A stretch of DNA of 64,000 bases from Mytilus galloprovincialis (Eukaryota > Mollusca > Bivalvia > Mytilida > Mytilidae), in the NCBI RefSeq assembly GCF_965363235.1, contig NC_134838.1, forward strand, positions 1,183,001 through 1,247,000, written 5' to 3'. Positions within the stretch are counted from its first letter, which is position 1; each line of letters starts with the position of its first letter. The notes under the pieces were generated by a model. The model saw nothing but the letters and a program-made list of their open reading frames with translations. It was not told the origin of the DNA and ran no database searches. The position numbers and the translations under genes are program-made. Below, piece by piece: positions 21,253-33,000 of the stretch.

Positions 21253-24200
21253 ATGGCAACAAGTTTTAAGAATCCACCTACGTTTGACCCGAGGTCAATG
21301 ACTTACGAAACATGGAAGAATGAAATTTCCGTCTGGCAATTAGTTTCTGATTTGAAAGTTGACAAACAAGCACTTGCTGTTTCACTTACACTTACGGGAA
21401 ATGCACGGGAAGTGGCTATGGATGTCCCGGCTGCCGATCTGGCTAAGGAAGACGGCATGGCCAAACTGATAACACAATTGGACAAGGCGTTCTTACGAGA
21501 TGATAAGGACAAAGCATACGAAGCTTACAAAAATTTTGATACGTTTGTAAAAACTGAAAATTTGTCAATGTCAGACTACATTATAGAATTCGACAAAAGA
21601 TATAGCAAATCTAAAAAATATGACATGACACTCCCAGAAGCTGTCCTTGCTTTCAAACTATTAGATAATGCTGGCCTGTCTTCCAGAGACAAACAACTAG
21701 CCTTAACAGCATCTAGTGATGTAAAATATACCTCTATGAAGTCAGCATTGCAACGTATATTTGGTGAACGAATGTCTGGACCTTCAGAAAATACTGGTAT
21801 TGTTCCAAGTATAACAATTAAACAAGAACCAGTATATTATACACAACAAAATAAAGGGAGTAAATCAAAAGAAAAGGGCACTAATCCTTTAAACAGGTTT
21901 GGAAAAAGAACAAAATGTGCTATCTGCCAGAGTGTTTTTCATTGGGCTAAGGACTGTCCTGACAAAGTAAATTCTGTTAATTTTGTCGAGTCTGAAAGTG
22001 AAATTGTAGAGAATTGTAACATAACGCTTTTCACAAAAGAGCAGCCACCCGTCAGTGAAATATTTGTACTTGAATCAGCATGTTCAGCAATCATAGACAC
22101 TGCATGTACTCGTACTGTATGTGGGGAAAATTGGTTTAAACAGCTTTTAGAGAGAACTGGGGACATTACTACAGTGACAAGTAGTAGAGCATTTAAGTTT
22201 GGTGATGGAAAAGTAGTCAACTCTTTTATGCGTGCCACTATACCTGCTCAGATAGGAAGTACCAATTGCAAAATTGAAACTGAAATTGTAAAAGCTGATA
22301 TCCCTTTGTTACTCAGTAAGGCATCATTGAAGAAGGCTGGTACTGTACTGGACTTAAAGAATGATAGGGCAATCATGTTTAACAAACCAGTGGAATTGGA
22401 GTTCACATCTAGTGGACATTATTGTGTAAATATTGTGAAAACAAAACCTGAAATACAAAATTCACCTGTTAACGTAGAGGAGAACGTACTTAATATCACA
22501 GATGACATGAGTACAGCGGAGAAACGTAAGACATTGGTTAAAATACACAAACAATTTGGACATGCAACATTTAACCGTTTATCTAAACTTATAAATAAGG
22601 CTGGAATGAACAATGCTACTACTTTAGAGCTTTTGCGATCAGTTTGTGAAAATTGTGACATTTGTATGACCAACAAAAGACCAAGTTCTAAACCGGTGGT
22701 TGGACTGCCATTGGCAACAGAGTTTAACGAAACAGTAGCAGTTGATCTGCATGAACTAGAACACAGTGTATGGTATCTTCATATAATTGACGAATTCACA
22801 CGCTTTAGTGCAGGGTGTATTATGAAAACAAAAAAAGGATCAGAATTTGTAAAGAAATTTTTGGAATCTTGGATTTCAATACATGGTTCACCAAGGCGTC
22901 TTTACAGTGATAATGGCGGTGAATTCAATAATGACGAAGTACGAGATATGGCAGAGAACTTTAACATTGAAGTGAAAACTACTGCAGCTTATAGTCCTTG
23001 GAGTAATGGGCTTCTAGAAAGGCATAATCAAACTCTTACGGACACATTACTAAAATTGAAAGCAGATAATAATTGTGATTGGGACATTGCTTTAAGTTGG
23101 GCTCTCATGGCAAAGAATGCTTTAGATAATGAACATGGGTATAGTCCATACCAGTTAGTTTATGGACGCAATCCAAACCTACCTAGTGTTTTAACAGATA
23201 AGCTGCCTGCCCTAGAGGGTACCACTATGAGTGAAGTGGTTGGAAAACATATTGAGACCTTGCACTCAGCTAGAACAGCTTTCACCAGAAGTGAATGTTC
23301 TGAAAGAATTCGCAGAGCATTGAGAAAACAAACTCGTCCAAGTGGTATTTCCTACCAGACAGGTGATAAAGTTTACTATAAAAGACCAGATAACAAAGAG
23401 TGGAAAGGGCCTGGCGTTGTGATTGGACAGGATGGAGCTGTTGTTTTTGTAAGACATGGTGGTATGCTTGTAAGAGTGCATCAGTGCAGATTAACGAAGG
23501 TATCAACAATACCTGAAACAGAAGAAAACAAAAATACTAGTAATTTTGAACAAGAAAAAGAAGCTAAGAGGATTATATCTAAGTCAATGCCAGTTCATGA
23601 AAACAAATTTGTAAATTATTGTGACAGTGACACTGATAATGAAAATGATAGTGATAGTAATGTTGAAGCGATTGAAAATGTAAATAACGAAGGACAAGAC
23701 GAAAATGTAAATAACGAAGGACAAGACGAAAATGTAAATAACGAAGGACAAGACGAAAATGTAAATAACGAAGAACAAGTAGAACATGCAATAGCAGGAA
23801 CAGAACGACCCAAACTTGCAGATATGAAAACAGGACAAACAGTGAAATATAAAAATGCTGAAAGTGGTGAACAGTGTGTTGCAAAGGTTACTGGACGCGC
23901 TGGAAAGGCAACAGGAAGTAATAAAAACTGGTTTAACCTGCAATACTTGGAACCTATTACACTTAAAGGAGCAGAAATTTCAGTTGACATGAGTAAGTTA
24001 AAGGAATTAGAAAATGTTGCTACAGAAGTAGAACTTCCTAGTTCTGATGACGATAGTGTTATGATTTTTGAAGATGTATCATTCAGGGAAGCTAAACTAA
24101 AAGAACTAAATTCATGGAAAAACAACAGTGTTTATGAAGAATGCACAGATACCGGTCAAAAGTGTATTTCTACGAGATGGATATGTAGTTTGAAGGACAC

Positions 24201-25389
24201 CTCAGAAGGTACAATACATAAGGCAAGATTAGTTGCGAGAGGATTTGAAGAATTTAACAGAGATGATATACCAAAAGATTCACCCACTTGTGGAACAGAT
24301 TCCCTAAGATTAGTTCTAGCTATTCTAGCACAAAGAAGTTGGAAAACACGAACAATGGATATTAAAACTGCTTTTTTACAAGGAGCTGAAATAGAAAGAA
24401 AGATTTATGTCAAACCACCAATGGAAGCTCAGTGCAAAGATATTATCTGGAAACTTCGCAAATGTGTCTATGGTCTGTCAGATGCCTCTCTTAGTTGGTA
24501 TAATAGAGTAAAAGAAGTTCTTGAACAATGTAAAGTCAGTGTATCCAAGGTTGACCCAGCTGTATTTTTCTGGAAAAACAATAAAGGCAGCGTAGAAGGT
24601 GTACTTACTTGTCATGTTGATGACTTTTTATGGGGAGGATCAAAAGAATTTGAAGAGAAAGTTATAAATAGCATAAGATCAACATTTTGTGTTGGAAAAG
24701 AAGAATTAGAGGAAAATGGGTCATTCCCATATGTTGGAATAGAACTATCAAAACATGAAAATGACTTGCATTTAAGACAAAACACTTATCAAAATAGTCT
24801 CAAGTTTATTCCTATTGAAAAAAGTCGTATGGGAGTCAAAGAAGAACTTCTTACCAAAGAAGAAAGAGAACTTTTACAATCTAAAATTGGACAAATACTT
24901 TGGATTGCAAGACAAAGTCGACCAGATGTGATATTTGATGCATCAAACCTTGCTTCATCTCTTAAAAAGGCAAACGTACAAACGTTAAATGAAGCAAACA
25001 AAATAATCAAGAACCTTAAATCTGAAACTGTCACTTTGAAATTCAGAAAACTTGGAAATGATAATGCAATTAGACTTGTAGTATTTAGTGATTCTTCCCT
25101 TGGTAATTTATCTGATGGAGGCACACAAGGAGGACATTTCATTGTGCTTGTTGGTGAAAATGGAATTTTCTCGCCTATAACTTGGCAATCAAAAAGAATA
25201 AGAAGAGTGGCAAGAAGCACTCTAGCAGCAGAAACCCTGGCTATGGCTGATGCTATTGACAGTGGTATTTTTATAGCTTCACTGTATACAGAGCTTATGT
25301 ATGGTAAAGCTGATCCAACTCAATTGCCAATAACTTGCCTAACGGACTGTCATAAAATCCACAAAACAAGTATCCGAAAAAAGGCTTAG
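21253..25389 (+). CDS. copia gag-pol polyprotein, frameshifted near its 3' end
   Basis: The 1,378-codon frame encodes, in order: a gag domain; a CX2CX4HX4C zinc knuckle (C222-C235); an aspartic protease with the DTA catalytic triplet at D282; an integrase with an HHCC finger near 410-460 and catalytic D498, D553 and E589 (D-x35-E); a linker; a reverse transcriptase with the VDDF core at D1123/D1124; and RNase H acids D1280, E1327 and D1365. The ATG at 21,253 lies 12 bp after the primer-binding site. The frame ends early at TAG 25,387. Homologous RNase H sequence goes on in another frame from about 25,370 to the stop at 25,562-25,564, so a small indel near 25,366-25,372 cuts off about 60 residues. 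Four 9-residue repeats lie between integrase and reverse transcriptase. Confidence 0.93.
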   Translation: MATSFKNPPTFDPRSMTYETWKNEISVWQLVSDLKVDKQALAVSLTLTGNAREVAMDVPAADLAKEDGMAKLITQLDKAFLRDDKDKAYEAYKNFDTFVKTENLSMSDYIIEFDKRYSKSKKYDMTLPEAVLAFKLLDNAGLSSRDKQLALTASSDVKYTSMKSALQRIFGERMSGPSENTGIVPSITIKQEPVYYTQQNKGSKSKEKGTNPLNRFGKRTKCAICQSVFHWAKDCPDKVNSVNFVESESEIVENCNITLFTKEQPPVSEIFVLESACSAIIDTACTRTVCGENWFKQLLERTGDITTVTSSRAFKFGDGKVVNSFMRATIPAQIGSTNCKIETEIVKADIPLLLSKASLKKAGTVLDLKNDRAIMFNKPVELEFTSSGHYCVNIVKTKPEIQNSPVNVEENVLNITDDMSTAEKRKTLVKIHKQFGHATFNRLSKLINKAGMNNATTLELLRSVCENCDICMTNKRPSSKPVVGLPLATEFNETVAVDLHELEHSVWYLHIIDEFTRFSAGCIMKTKKGSEFVKKFLESWISIHGSPRRLYSDNGGEFNNDEVRDMAENFNIEVKTTAAYSPWSNGLLERHNQTLTDTLLKLKADNNCDWDIALSWALMAKNALDNEHGYSPYQLVYGRNPNLPSVLTDKLPALEGTTMSEVVGKHIETLHSARTAFTRSECSERIRRALRKQTRPSGISYQTGDKVYYKRPDNKEWKGPGVVIGQDGAVVFVRHGGMLVRVHQCRLTKVSTIPETEENKNTSNFEQEKEAKRIISKSMPVHENKFVNYCDSDTDNENDSDSNVEAIENVNNEGQDENVNNEGQDENVNNEGQDENVNNEEQVEHAIAGTERPKLADMKTGQTVKYKNAESGEQCVAKVTGRAGKATGSNKNWFNLQYLEPITLKGAEISVDMSKLKELENVATEVELPSSDDDSVMIFEDVSFREAKLKELNSWKNNSVYEECTDTGQKCISTRWICSLKDTSEGTIHKARLVARGFEEFNRDDIPKDSPTCGTDSLRLVLAILAQRSWKTRTMDIKTAFLQGAEIERKIYVKPPMEAQCKDIIWKLRKCVYGLSDASLSWYNRVKEVLEQCKVSVSKVDPAVFFWKNNKGSVEGVLTCHVDDFLWGGSKEFEEKVINSIRSTFCVGKEELEENGSFPYVGIELSKHENDLHLRQNTYQNSLKFIPIEKSRMGVKEELLTKEERELLQSKIGQILWIARQSRPDVIFDASNLASSLKKANVQTLNEANKIIKNLKSETVTLKFRKLGNDNAIRLVVFSDSSLGNLSDGGTQGGHFIVLVGENGIFSPITWQSKRIRRVARSTLAAETLAMADAIDSGIFIASLYTELMYGKADPTQLPITCLTDCHKIHKTSIRKKA
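23674..23781 (+). repeat. 27-bp in-frame tandem repeat in the copia linker
   Basis: Four copies of a unit encoding ENVNNEGQD; the last is slightly changed. It keeps the reading frame and lies between integrase and reverse transcriptase, a region without conserved domains, so it probably only lengthens an acidic linker. Confidence 0.9.
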
Positions 25390-25564
25390 ACTTGAAATTA
25401 GCAGCATTCGAGAATTAATTCAAATGCACCAAATAGTATCGGTCAAATGGATTGAAACAAAACATCAACTGGCTGATTGCTTGACTAAAAAAGGAGCTTC
25501 ATGCCATAACCTGCTCAGGGCACTTCAAGATGGTGTCTTAGGGAACAGGTGTTTGGATGAGTAA
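25390..25564 (+). pseudogene. out-of-frame 3' tail of the copia pol
   Basis: Frame 2 from about 25,370 reads into RNase H tail sequence with the conserved ETKHQLADCLTKKGA block and ends at TAA 25,562-25,564. It is +1 relative to gag-pol, consistent with a single-base gain or a two-base loss. Confidence 0.85.
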
Positions 25565-25681
25565 CTTTCTAAAGCCAGATTTGTAAATAGTGTACATAGA
25601 CCATGTGGATTATATTAATGAGTTCAAAGGAATTGAACATCTACTTTTTGTTGACAACATTATTGAACAGTAAGTTCCTTC

Positions 25682-25698
25682 AAAAGAAAGAAGGGGAG
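25682..25698 (+). other. copia polypurine tract
   Basis: A 17-base all-purine run ending GGGGAG, two bases before the right LTR, in the expected place for plus-strand priming. Confidence 0.8.
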
Positions 25699-25700
25699 TT

Positions 25701-25860
25701 TGTTAAGTTCCGTTTATTAGGAAGTTCCGAACTTTGGTTTTTAGTCAGACCCGCAAGTGGCGGGAATAGTTATTCTTATTGCACATGGAGTTCGAGCAGG
25801 GCGCCCGACAGATACAGACACAACTTGGTGAGTCCATTACTGTATAATATTGACTTTTCA
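25701..25860 (+). repeat. copia right LTR
   Basis: Identical over 160 bp to the left LTR and followed directly by the CAAC target duplication. Confidence 0.93.
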
Positions 25861-26340
25861 CAACTGGCATGTGTCATCTGACCTTGACCTCATTTTCATG
25901 GTTCAGAGGTTATGATAAAATGTTGTGTTTTGGTCTGTTTTTCTTAATCTATAAGCAATAGGTCAACTATATTTGTTGTAAGGAAGAATTGTTAGCTGTA
26001 CATGCATGTCTGCCTGACATAGTTCACCGGACCTTCACCTCATTTTCACGGTTCATGCCACAGGCACTTGTCTCAGAAAAAAATTTCCTATATACCTTAT
26101 TATAACGTGTTATAATAAGGTATATAGGAAATTTATTTTCTGAGACAAGTGCCTGTGGTTCATGCTAAGTGTTAAGCATTTGTGTTTTTGTCTGTTTTTC
26201 TTAGTTTATAAGCAATAGGTCAACTATATTTGTTGTATGGAAGAATTGTTAGCTGTACATGTATGTCTTCCTGGCATGGTTCATTTGACCTTGAGCTCAT
26301 TTTCATGGTTCAGTGATCAATGTTTAGTTTTTTTTGGTTA
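25861..26340 (+). repeat. right part of the ~200-bp repeat array
   Basis: More than two further units of the array begun at 20,881, with TTGACCTCATTTTCATGGTT, AAGCAATAGGTCAACTATAT and GTTAGCTGTACATG repeated. One unit is interrupted by the palindromic element at 26,059-26,157. Confidence 0.75.
26059..26157. mobile_element. 99-bp palindromic MITE with 8-bp target duplication
   Basis: The 48- and 49-nt arms are complementary except for one extra base, with only GT between them. Both ends start CACAGGCACTTGTCTCAG. GTTCATGC lies on each side (26,051-26,058 and 26,158-26,165). The 8-bp duplication and CA-GG ends suggest a hAT-type non-autonomous element. Confidence 0.85.
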
Positions 26341-26439
26341 ATGTTGAGTTTATGTGACAGTTGTAATAAAGCTTTATATTTAGGACTATTAACATGATAT
26401 CAATGATTAGTAAAGAAGGTGAGACATTTCAGCGTTTGC

Positions 26440-26930
26440 ACTCTTGTTTGTTACACTTTAGTGTTTCTGTTGTTTCTTTGTTTTCCTCTTATAGTTGATG
26501 TGTTTCCCTCAGTTTTAGCTTGTAACCCGAATTTGTTTTCTCTCAATCGATTTATGACTTTCGAACAGGGGTAAACTATTGTTGCATTTATTTAGTATAC
26601 GAGCCAATAAAGAAACAACTAAGAAGTGAAATACACAATTTAGTAGTGACGAAATGAACAAGAAAATATCACCATCATTTTGTGGTTGGGTTGGCATTAC
26701 TCATAAAAAAGAAGATGTAGTATTATTACCAATGAGACAACTATCCACAAAAGACCAATATGACACAGACATTAACAACTATAGGTCACCGTACGGCCTT
26801 TTTCTTATGTTTGGTTTTGTGCATTGGTGTTCGTCTTTTGTTCTTTCTTTGTTTATTTTTGCCGTTGTCACTTTTCTTTTTTAACTTATCAGTTTGACTG
26901 TCCCTTTGGTATCTTTCGACTCTATATCAC
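26440..26930 (+). repeat. three dispersed-repeat pieces
   Basis: 26,440-26,595 is the 3' part of the ~800-bp family. 26,700-26,805 is the family with ACCAATGAGACAACTATCC and AGGTCACCGTACGGCC. 26,820-26,930 is the family ending TGTCCCTTTGGTATCTTTCG. No gene. Confidence 0.6.
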
Positions 26931-29900
26931 AAAGATTTGCCAAAGGTTCTCTACTTCATCAAGCAAAATTTGCAACACTTCAAGAAATGGTGACAATGTA
27001 AGACGTTTTGGCCACACCACCACATCGGTGATAGTCGATTAGGCCATACTATTAATTCTGCCATTCTTGGTTAAGGACATGGGATACAGTTTTGATCCCA
27101 AGGTGAATCTTTGATGAAAATTTGCATACTATCAATTTTTACCAAATCAATTGAAATGTGTTATAAAAATATACCTTCTAGAGACTCTTTTAGAGATAAA
27201 TGAGTTTGTATTTCAAACATTTACTAAACATTTAGGTTTCTCTGTCATTTCTATCCTTTGGACAATCATACCCAACTTTATTGTTTCAAATGATAAACAG
27301 TTGAGCCTCAATTCAAATGTCTCCTGTCTTACGAAGTCAGGTTCTATTGTGTTTTTAAACAAACAATATCAGGAATATATGAAAAACCTATTTATTTAAA
27401 AACAAAGTAAATATATAGTATGCACAATTATACTTAACATACGATAAGGAAACCTCATTAGTCAATAAGCATTTTATATATAATAACTCCATTTTTATAA
27501 TTATCACAGATATAGCATCAAATGTACACTAGCATTTCCTTAGTATAAAATACACTACGAGGTATAAATTACCTAACAAATAACATACCATTAACTAAAG
27601 TAAAATTAGTAAGACCTTATTTAAATACTGGTAAATACTTATGGTTAAAAAATGGTTATAACTGTCTAAACAATTAAAAGTATTTAAAGAAAACAGTCAC
27701 CTTCATCTTTATTACCATTAAAAAAGGTAAAAGCAGCTTAAAAGCTAGTCTTACAGCCATTAATAAAGTACAACAATTTACTGCATTACATATTGTGTGC
27801 ATGAGGATCACTCTAAAAAGATGAATAAAATGGTATTAGGATAAGGGAACATTCACAGCTCTATTTTTCACCTACATTGTCAATCACATACATGAATTGT
27901 CAAGGGCATTTAACTTAAAATAAATAGAATCATTTCCTTCATTAAATATTGTTTTAATCATATTTAAGCTGCACTATGTGTTAACTTCACTCAATATTCT
28001 AGTTTATATAGGTGAAATTACAATTAAGTGAGAGAAAGAGAGAAAACCAAATAGAATTTAGAAATGAAATATATGGAGAGGTAGCTTCACAAAATATCTC
28101 AAGAAATCAAAATAAATATGGGTCAAAGCATTTGTTTTCTTTAAATATAACAGAACATGTAACATAGAGTAAAATATGTCATAATAATAAATCTTTGGAG
28201 TTACTTTATAATTATTATTTTTTTTTTTTTTTTACAAATCATAATATTTTCTCTATCCAAAAAATCTATAGGGAAATTATAAGAGATTATCAAATAAATA
28301 AATTATCTGCATGCTCATATCAAAGCTTGCTGCTTTGGTAAAATTCGGTATTGACATTAGAGCAACACCGATTTCATATATCTCAACCACCTAAAGCATT
28401 TATACAGCAATATACAAAATAATTCATGTTGAAATACCTTTGAACATAATTTTTTCTGCTATTTTCAATCAATTGAAAAAATATAATTGGTGATACATAT
28501 ACCTAATTATAAAAAGAATCATAGCTATATTGCAGTCTTTGATTTGTGCTTGTTCTAGCATTACAGATATTGGATTTTTTCATTAAAATATCATACTTTA
28601 AACTTTTTCTCAGTTAAGTAATCAATTAACTATCAAATAATGTATACCACTTTTGCAAGTACTTTTAAAACTACATAATCATACAGACAGAAAAAAAACC
28701 TAAGAAAAAAATTATGTTTGTTTGTAGTTGTTTTTTTCCAACAATCTGAATCTAGGTGTATGTTCACACTTTAAATGCAATGTTAAAAAAATAGATTGAA
28801 GATAAATATTAGGTGTATATTCTCTGTTAGCACTTAACAGGAGTCTGTCATAAGATAAGTACATCATACTTACATAGTGCATGATGTGCAGCACACAGAT
28901 CTAAATCCAGTTTCCATGACTAATTCTCTATTTATATTAACATAATACATTTTTATTTCTTTCCTGTGCAAGCATTAAGTAACTTATGCATCATACAATC
29001 ATACATAATATACCATCTGACTAAATACAGTAGAGAAATGTGAATACTTTTTTCTTTCATTCTATCTAAAAGAAAAAGCTACAACTAAAATAATAAAAAA
29101 AATTCTTGATTCACCGGTTTGACTTTGACTTTAAATCTAATATAACTTTCACTACCCATCTCCTTCTTTCTTTCTATGATTACGTTTTATAATATTATTC
29201 TTTTACATGGTTACGATGAACACATTGTAAACTTATAAAAGTACTGCCAAAACCAACATGACATAGACTTATTGAATGTTAAAGAGTCATATGTTAATTT
29301 TTCCAACATCTAGTATAAAATGCTTTTTTTCAATAATAAGATTGGCATAAGATGAGCTCATTAAATGTGAAATGTAGTTTGAAATAAATCCAGTATATCT
29401 TCTCCTGTATTTGTATATGATTGAGGATTTATATTTTATGTTAAATCCTTTACCAATGATTTACTTACTAACTTACAATCTAATGTATCTTCAAACAATT
29501 GCTTTTCTTGACCAGGAAGGTTAATCATAAACTGCAATTATGTTTTTTTTTGCAAGCATATATATATATTGCTTATTCCACTGATCAGTAGAAATATGGA
29601 AAGAGGTATTCAATTCTCAGACTTAAAGGCTTGTCGACTAGGACATCTTAGGGCTATTGTACAGCTTGTTGCAGTAAAAAAGAAAGATGAAATAATTTTA
29701 TTTTAAAAATACATTTATTGAATTTTGTCAAAGAATTATTTCAGTCTTTTATTATGAGGAAGACATTTTCCTAGTACATATAATGTGGTTCTACTAATGT
29801 CAACTTAAAAAAGATGAATTAAGTGCAATCAATATTTCAGAATGTAAACTAATATTTCCAGTAGAATTAGGGGGGAAGCTCCATCCTACATATATACTAA

Positions 29901-30068
29901 GGACAAGCTATATTCACAATGTATGGCATCTCAGAAAAAAACATTATAAACATTATGCAATCCCAAAGTCACACATGCTTTTCCATGCAGCAGGTTTCCT
30001 TTCATATATTACATAAATGACTATCATTTGACACATAGTTCACAGCCTGAGAGTTTGTTTTTTTACCA
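26931..30068. other. AT-rich gene-free stretch, partly kinase 3' UTR
   Basis: No credible coding region, RNA gene or repeat array was seen apart from a poly-T run near 28,215. On the minus strand the kinase stop codon is at 30,069, so the right part must be its 3' UTR. Candidate AATAAA signals on the minus strand lie at 29,697-29,702 and 29,714-29,719. Confidence 0.5.
29697..29719 (-). terminator. candidate polyadenylation signals of the kinase gene
   Basis: Two AATAAA hexamers on the minus strand, about 350 bp past the stop codon. Their use is not proven; further AATAAA hexamers occur in the AT-rich sequence beyond. Confidence 0.4.
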
Positions 30069-33000
30069 TCATGCATCAGTCTGTCCAGATCCACTCTTTA
30101 GTTTTTCCAAATTGTATTCAAAGTTCTTACAATAAAACAACTGAACTCCAGTCATAGCAAACTTCTCTGGTGTCAAAAGTTTTATCAACTTTTCCTGAAA
30201 TTACAAAAGTTTTGGATGAAGTACTTCAATAGTTTTTACTGGTTTGATTTAAATTGTTTTACAATGGCCATTTATTTTTTCATTTACAAAAAATGAATAA
30301 AAGTAAAACCACATATGACTATACAATTTTGCACTGGTTGTTTCATCACATTAGCAAGTACAATGTACCAACTAAAACTTACATCATATATTTTTATTAG
30401 ATTTATACTCGCAGTGCAACATAAAAATAGAATACATAGAATCTGTTTATCCAAATTGCCATATAAGTTGCATTATTAATTCCTCGACATACATAAGTGA
30501 TTAACCATTGAAGTCAACAGGGTAATATGTTAAAATCTATTTATCTCATAATTTAATGGAAAATACCAAGTGCAAGGAAATAACAGGAGAAAAATTTAAT
30601 CAACATATGGTTTATCAAAGTTATCAAACTGGTCAAAACAGGTGTAATTACATACAAATTTAGGTTAAAATATTATATTTGAGTTTATTCAGTTGATCAT
30701 ACGTCAAATCTTTCTTTTACTATGTCATCATTACCTCTAATTCCATGTTGTCGTCTGTGGCATCCAAGATGTCATAAGCTCTCCTGAACAATTGAAATCC
30801 TAATACTTTACAACAATGCCTGTCAATTCAAAATAACGATACTTTTATAAAAAGTTGGTAAGGAAATTAGGAAAAATCTAAAAGCTATCAATTTTCTCTA
30901 GCATGATATTATTTCATAATTAACTTTTTTGATTGTAATAAACATATCTTATTTAATAAATAAAAATTATTTCAAAGACTTTTCAATTAAAGAAAAAATA
31001 TTTTCTATGAAATTTAATTTTCATGTAAATAAACTTGTCTACTGAAATCTATCAGTACAAATAATCCTACACAGGCAAGAAATCTCAAACCTAAAGAAAA
31101 ATCTGGCTATCAAAAATGATTTTTTGGTGGTTGATCTGTTGCCAGATTAAAAAAGAAGAAATCACTGCATAAAACAACTTACACTTGGTACATAGCTATC
31201 TGATGTAAAAGTACTGCATAAACTAACTTACGCTTGAAGCATACCGGTAGCTATCTGATGTAAAAATAGTTCATAAAACAACTTACGCTTGGAGCATAGC
31301 TATCTGATGTAAAAGTAGTTCATAAAACAACTTACGCTTGGAGCATAGCTATCTGATGTAAAAGTAGTTCATAAAACAACTTACGCTTGGTGCTATCTGG
31401 TGTAAAAGTAGTTCATAAAACAACTTACGCTTGGAGCATAGCTATCTGATGTAAAACTAGTTCATAAAACAACTTACGCTTGGAGCTATCTGATGTAAAA
31501 GTAGTTCATAAAACAACTTACGCTTGAAGCATAGCTATCTGATGTAAAAGTAGTTCATAAACTAACTTACGCTTGGTGCTATCTGATTTAAAAGTAGTTC
31601 ATAAAACAACTTACGCTTGAAGCATAGCTATCTGATGTAAAAGTAGTTCTTCAGGGGTCATTTTAGAGGTGTCTGTAAAAAATAAAATCATACACAAAAT
31701 TAGGACTCATAGACTTATATATTTAATTCTAAATATGCTATTATAGTTAGTAATTGTCTTATGCATTGTTTTGTTAATTTTGTGTTTAATGGCAGTTTCT
31801 GTTTGATTTATTCATATGAGGATTTTTGTTTGATTTATTGTTTAGATGCTTAATTGGGGACTCTATGTTAATACCCTCTGTTGTTTTCCATCATGGGCTT
31901 GTTGTCTTATTGATCTATACCAAAATCTTCTTTTTATTCCTATTTTACAGTATGACTGTAGCATTGTAGTGTTTATTACTTGTGGCAGCATACCCTCTGT
32001 TGTTTTGAATCATGGGCTTGTATAATTGATGTATACCCAAAATCTATCTTGTATTCCTATTTTTACAGTATGACTGCAGCATTATAATGTCTATTTCTTG
32101 TGGCAGCATTAGCAGCATGTCCTGTTCCGGTGACAGCATTATCAAGTTACCCCGTACTGGTGGCCTCATAATCATGATGTTCATTTCTGGTGGCATTATT
32201 ATCAAGATGTAACTTTTTGTTCCTTTCTGGTGGCAGCATAATTTGAACATCACTTTTTGGTAGTAGCATTATCAGTAAATTTGAGGTCTAAACGCCAAAA
32301 TACAGTATGAAAGAATGCCTTAAATAATTTCAAATATCAACTGCTGTCATTCCATACAAATAATAGCCAAACTAGAACATAACTCGTTTTCTATTACTAC
32401 CTATATCCTGACTATAAATTTTCCTTCTCAAGGAGATAATCTTAGAAATATATGATAAGAATTATAATTAAATATCAATTATCAATTTAACTAGAGGCTC
32501 TAAAGAGCCTGTGTCGCTCACCTTGGTCTATGTGAATATTAAAGGAAGCAGATGGATTCATGACAAAATTGTGTTTTGGTGATGGTGATGTGTTTGTACA
32601 TCTTACTTTACTGAACATTCTTGCTGCTTAAAATTATCTCTATCTATAATGAACTTGGCCCATTAGTTTCAGTGGAAAATGTTAGTAAAAATTTACAAAT
32701 TTTATGAAAATTGTTAAAAATTGACTATAAAGAACAATAACTCCTAAGGGGGTCAATTGACCATTTCGGTCATGTTGACTTATTTGTAAATCTTACTTTG
32801 CTGAACATTATTGTTGTTTACAGTTTATCTCTATCAATAATAATATTCAAGATAATGACCAAAAACAGCAAAATTTCCTTAAAACTAACAATTCAGGGTC
32901 AGCAACCCAACAACGGGTTGTCCGATTCATCTAAAAATTTCAGAGCAGATAAATGTTGACCTGATAAACAATTTTATTCCATGTCAGATTTGCTCTAAAT

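Larger units (their letters stand above)
21069..25860 (+). mobile_element. nearly intact Ty1/copia LTR retrotransposon
   Basis: A 4,792-bp element with two identical 160-bp LTRs (21,069-21,228; 25,701-25,860) that begin TGTT and end TTCA. A 4-bp target duplication CAAC flanks it (21,065-21,068; 25,861-25,864). A primer-binding site follows the left LTR with no gap, and a purine tract precedes the right LTR. One long gag-pol frame lies between. LTR identity over 160 bp implies a recent insertion. The pre-insertion site can be read from neighbouring units of the repeat it split. The domain order (integrase before reverse transcriptase) is that of copia, not gypsy. Confidence 0.95.

Noticed and set aside
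23579..24125. Antisense open frames of 101-169 codons within copia pol
   Set aside because: Shadows of the sense gag-pol frame, long mainly because of the in-frame 27-bp repeat.
25370..25389. A AAA AAG slippery heptamer just before the copia stop, suggesting programmed -1 frameshifting
   Set aside because: The heptamer is in the right phase, but a -1 shift enters a short frame that does not continue RNase H; the homologous continuation is in the +1 frame, so a disabling indel is simpler.
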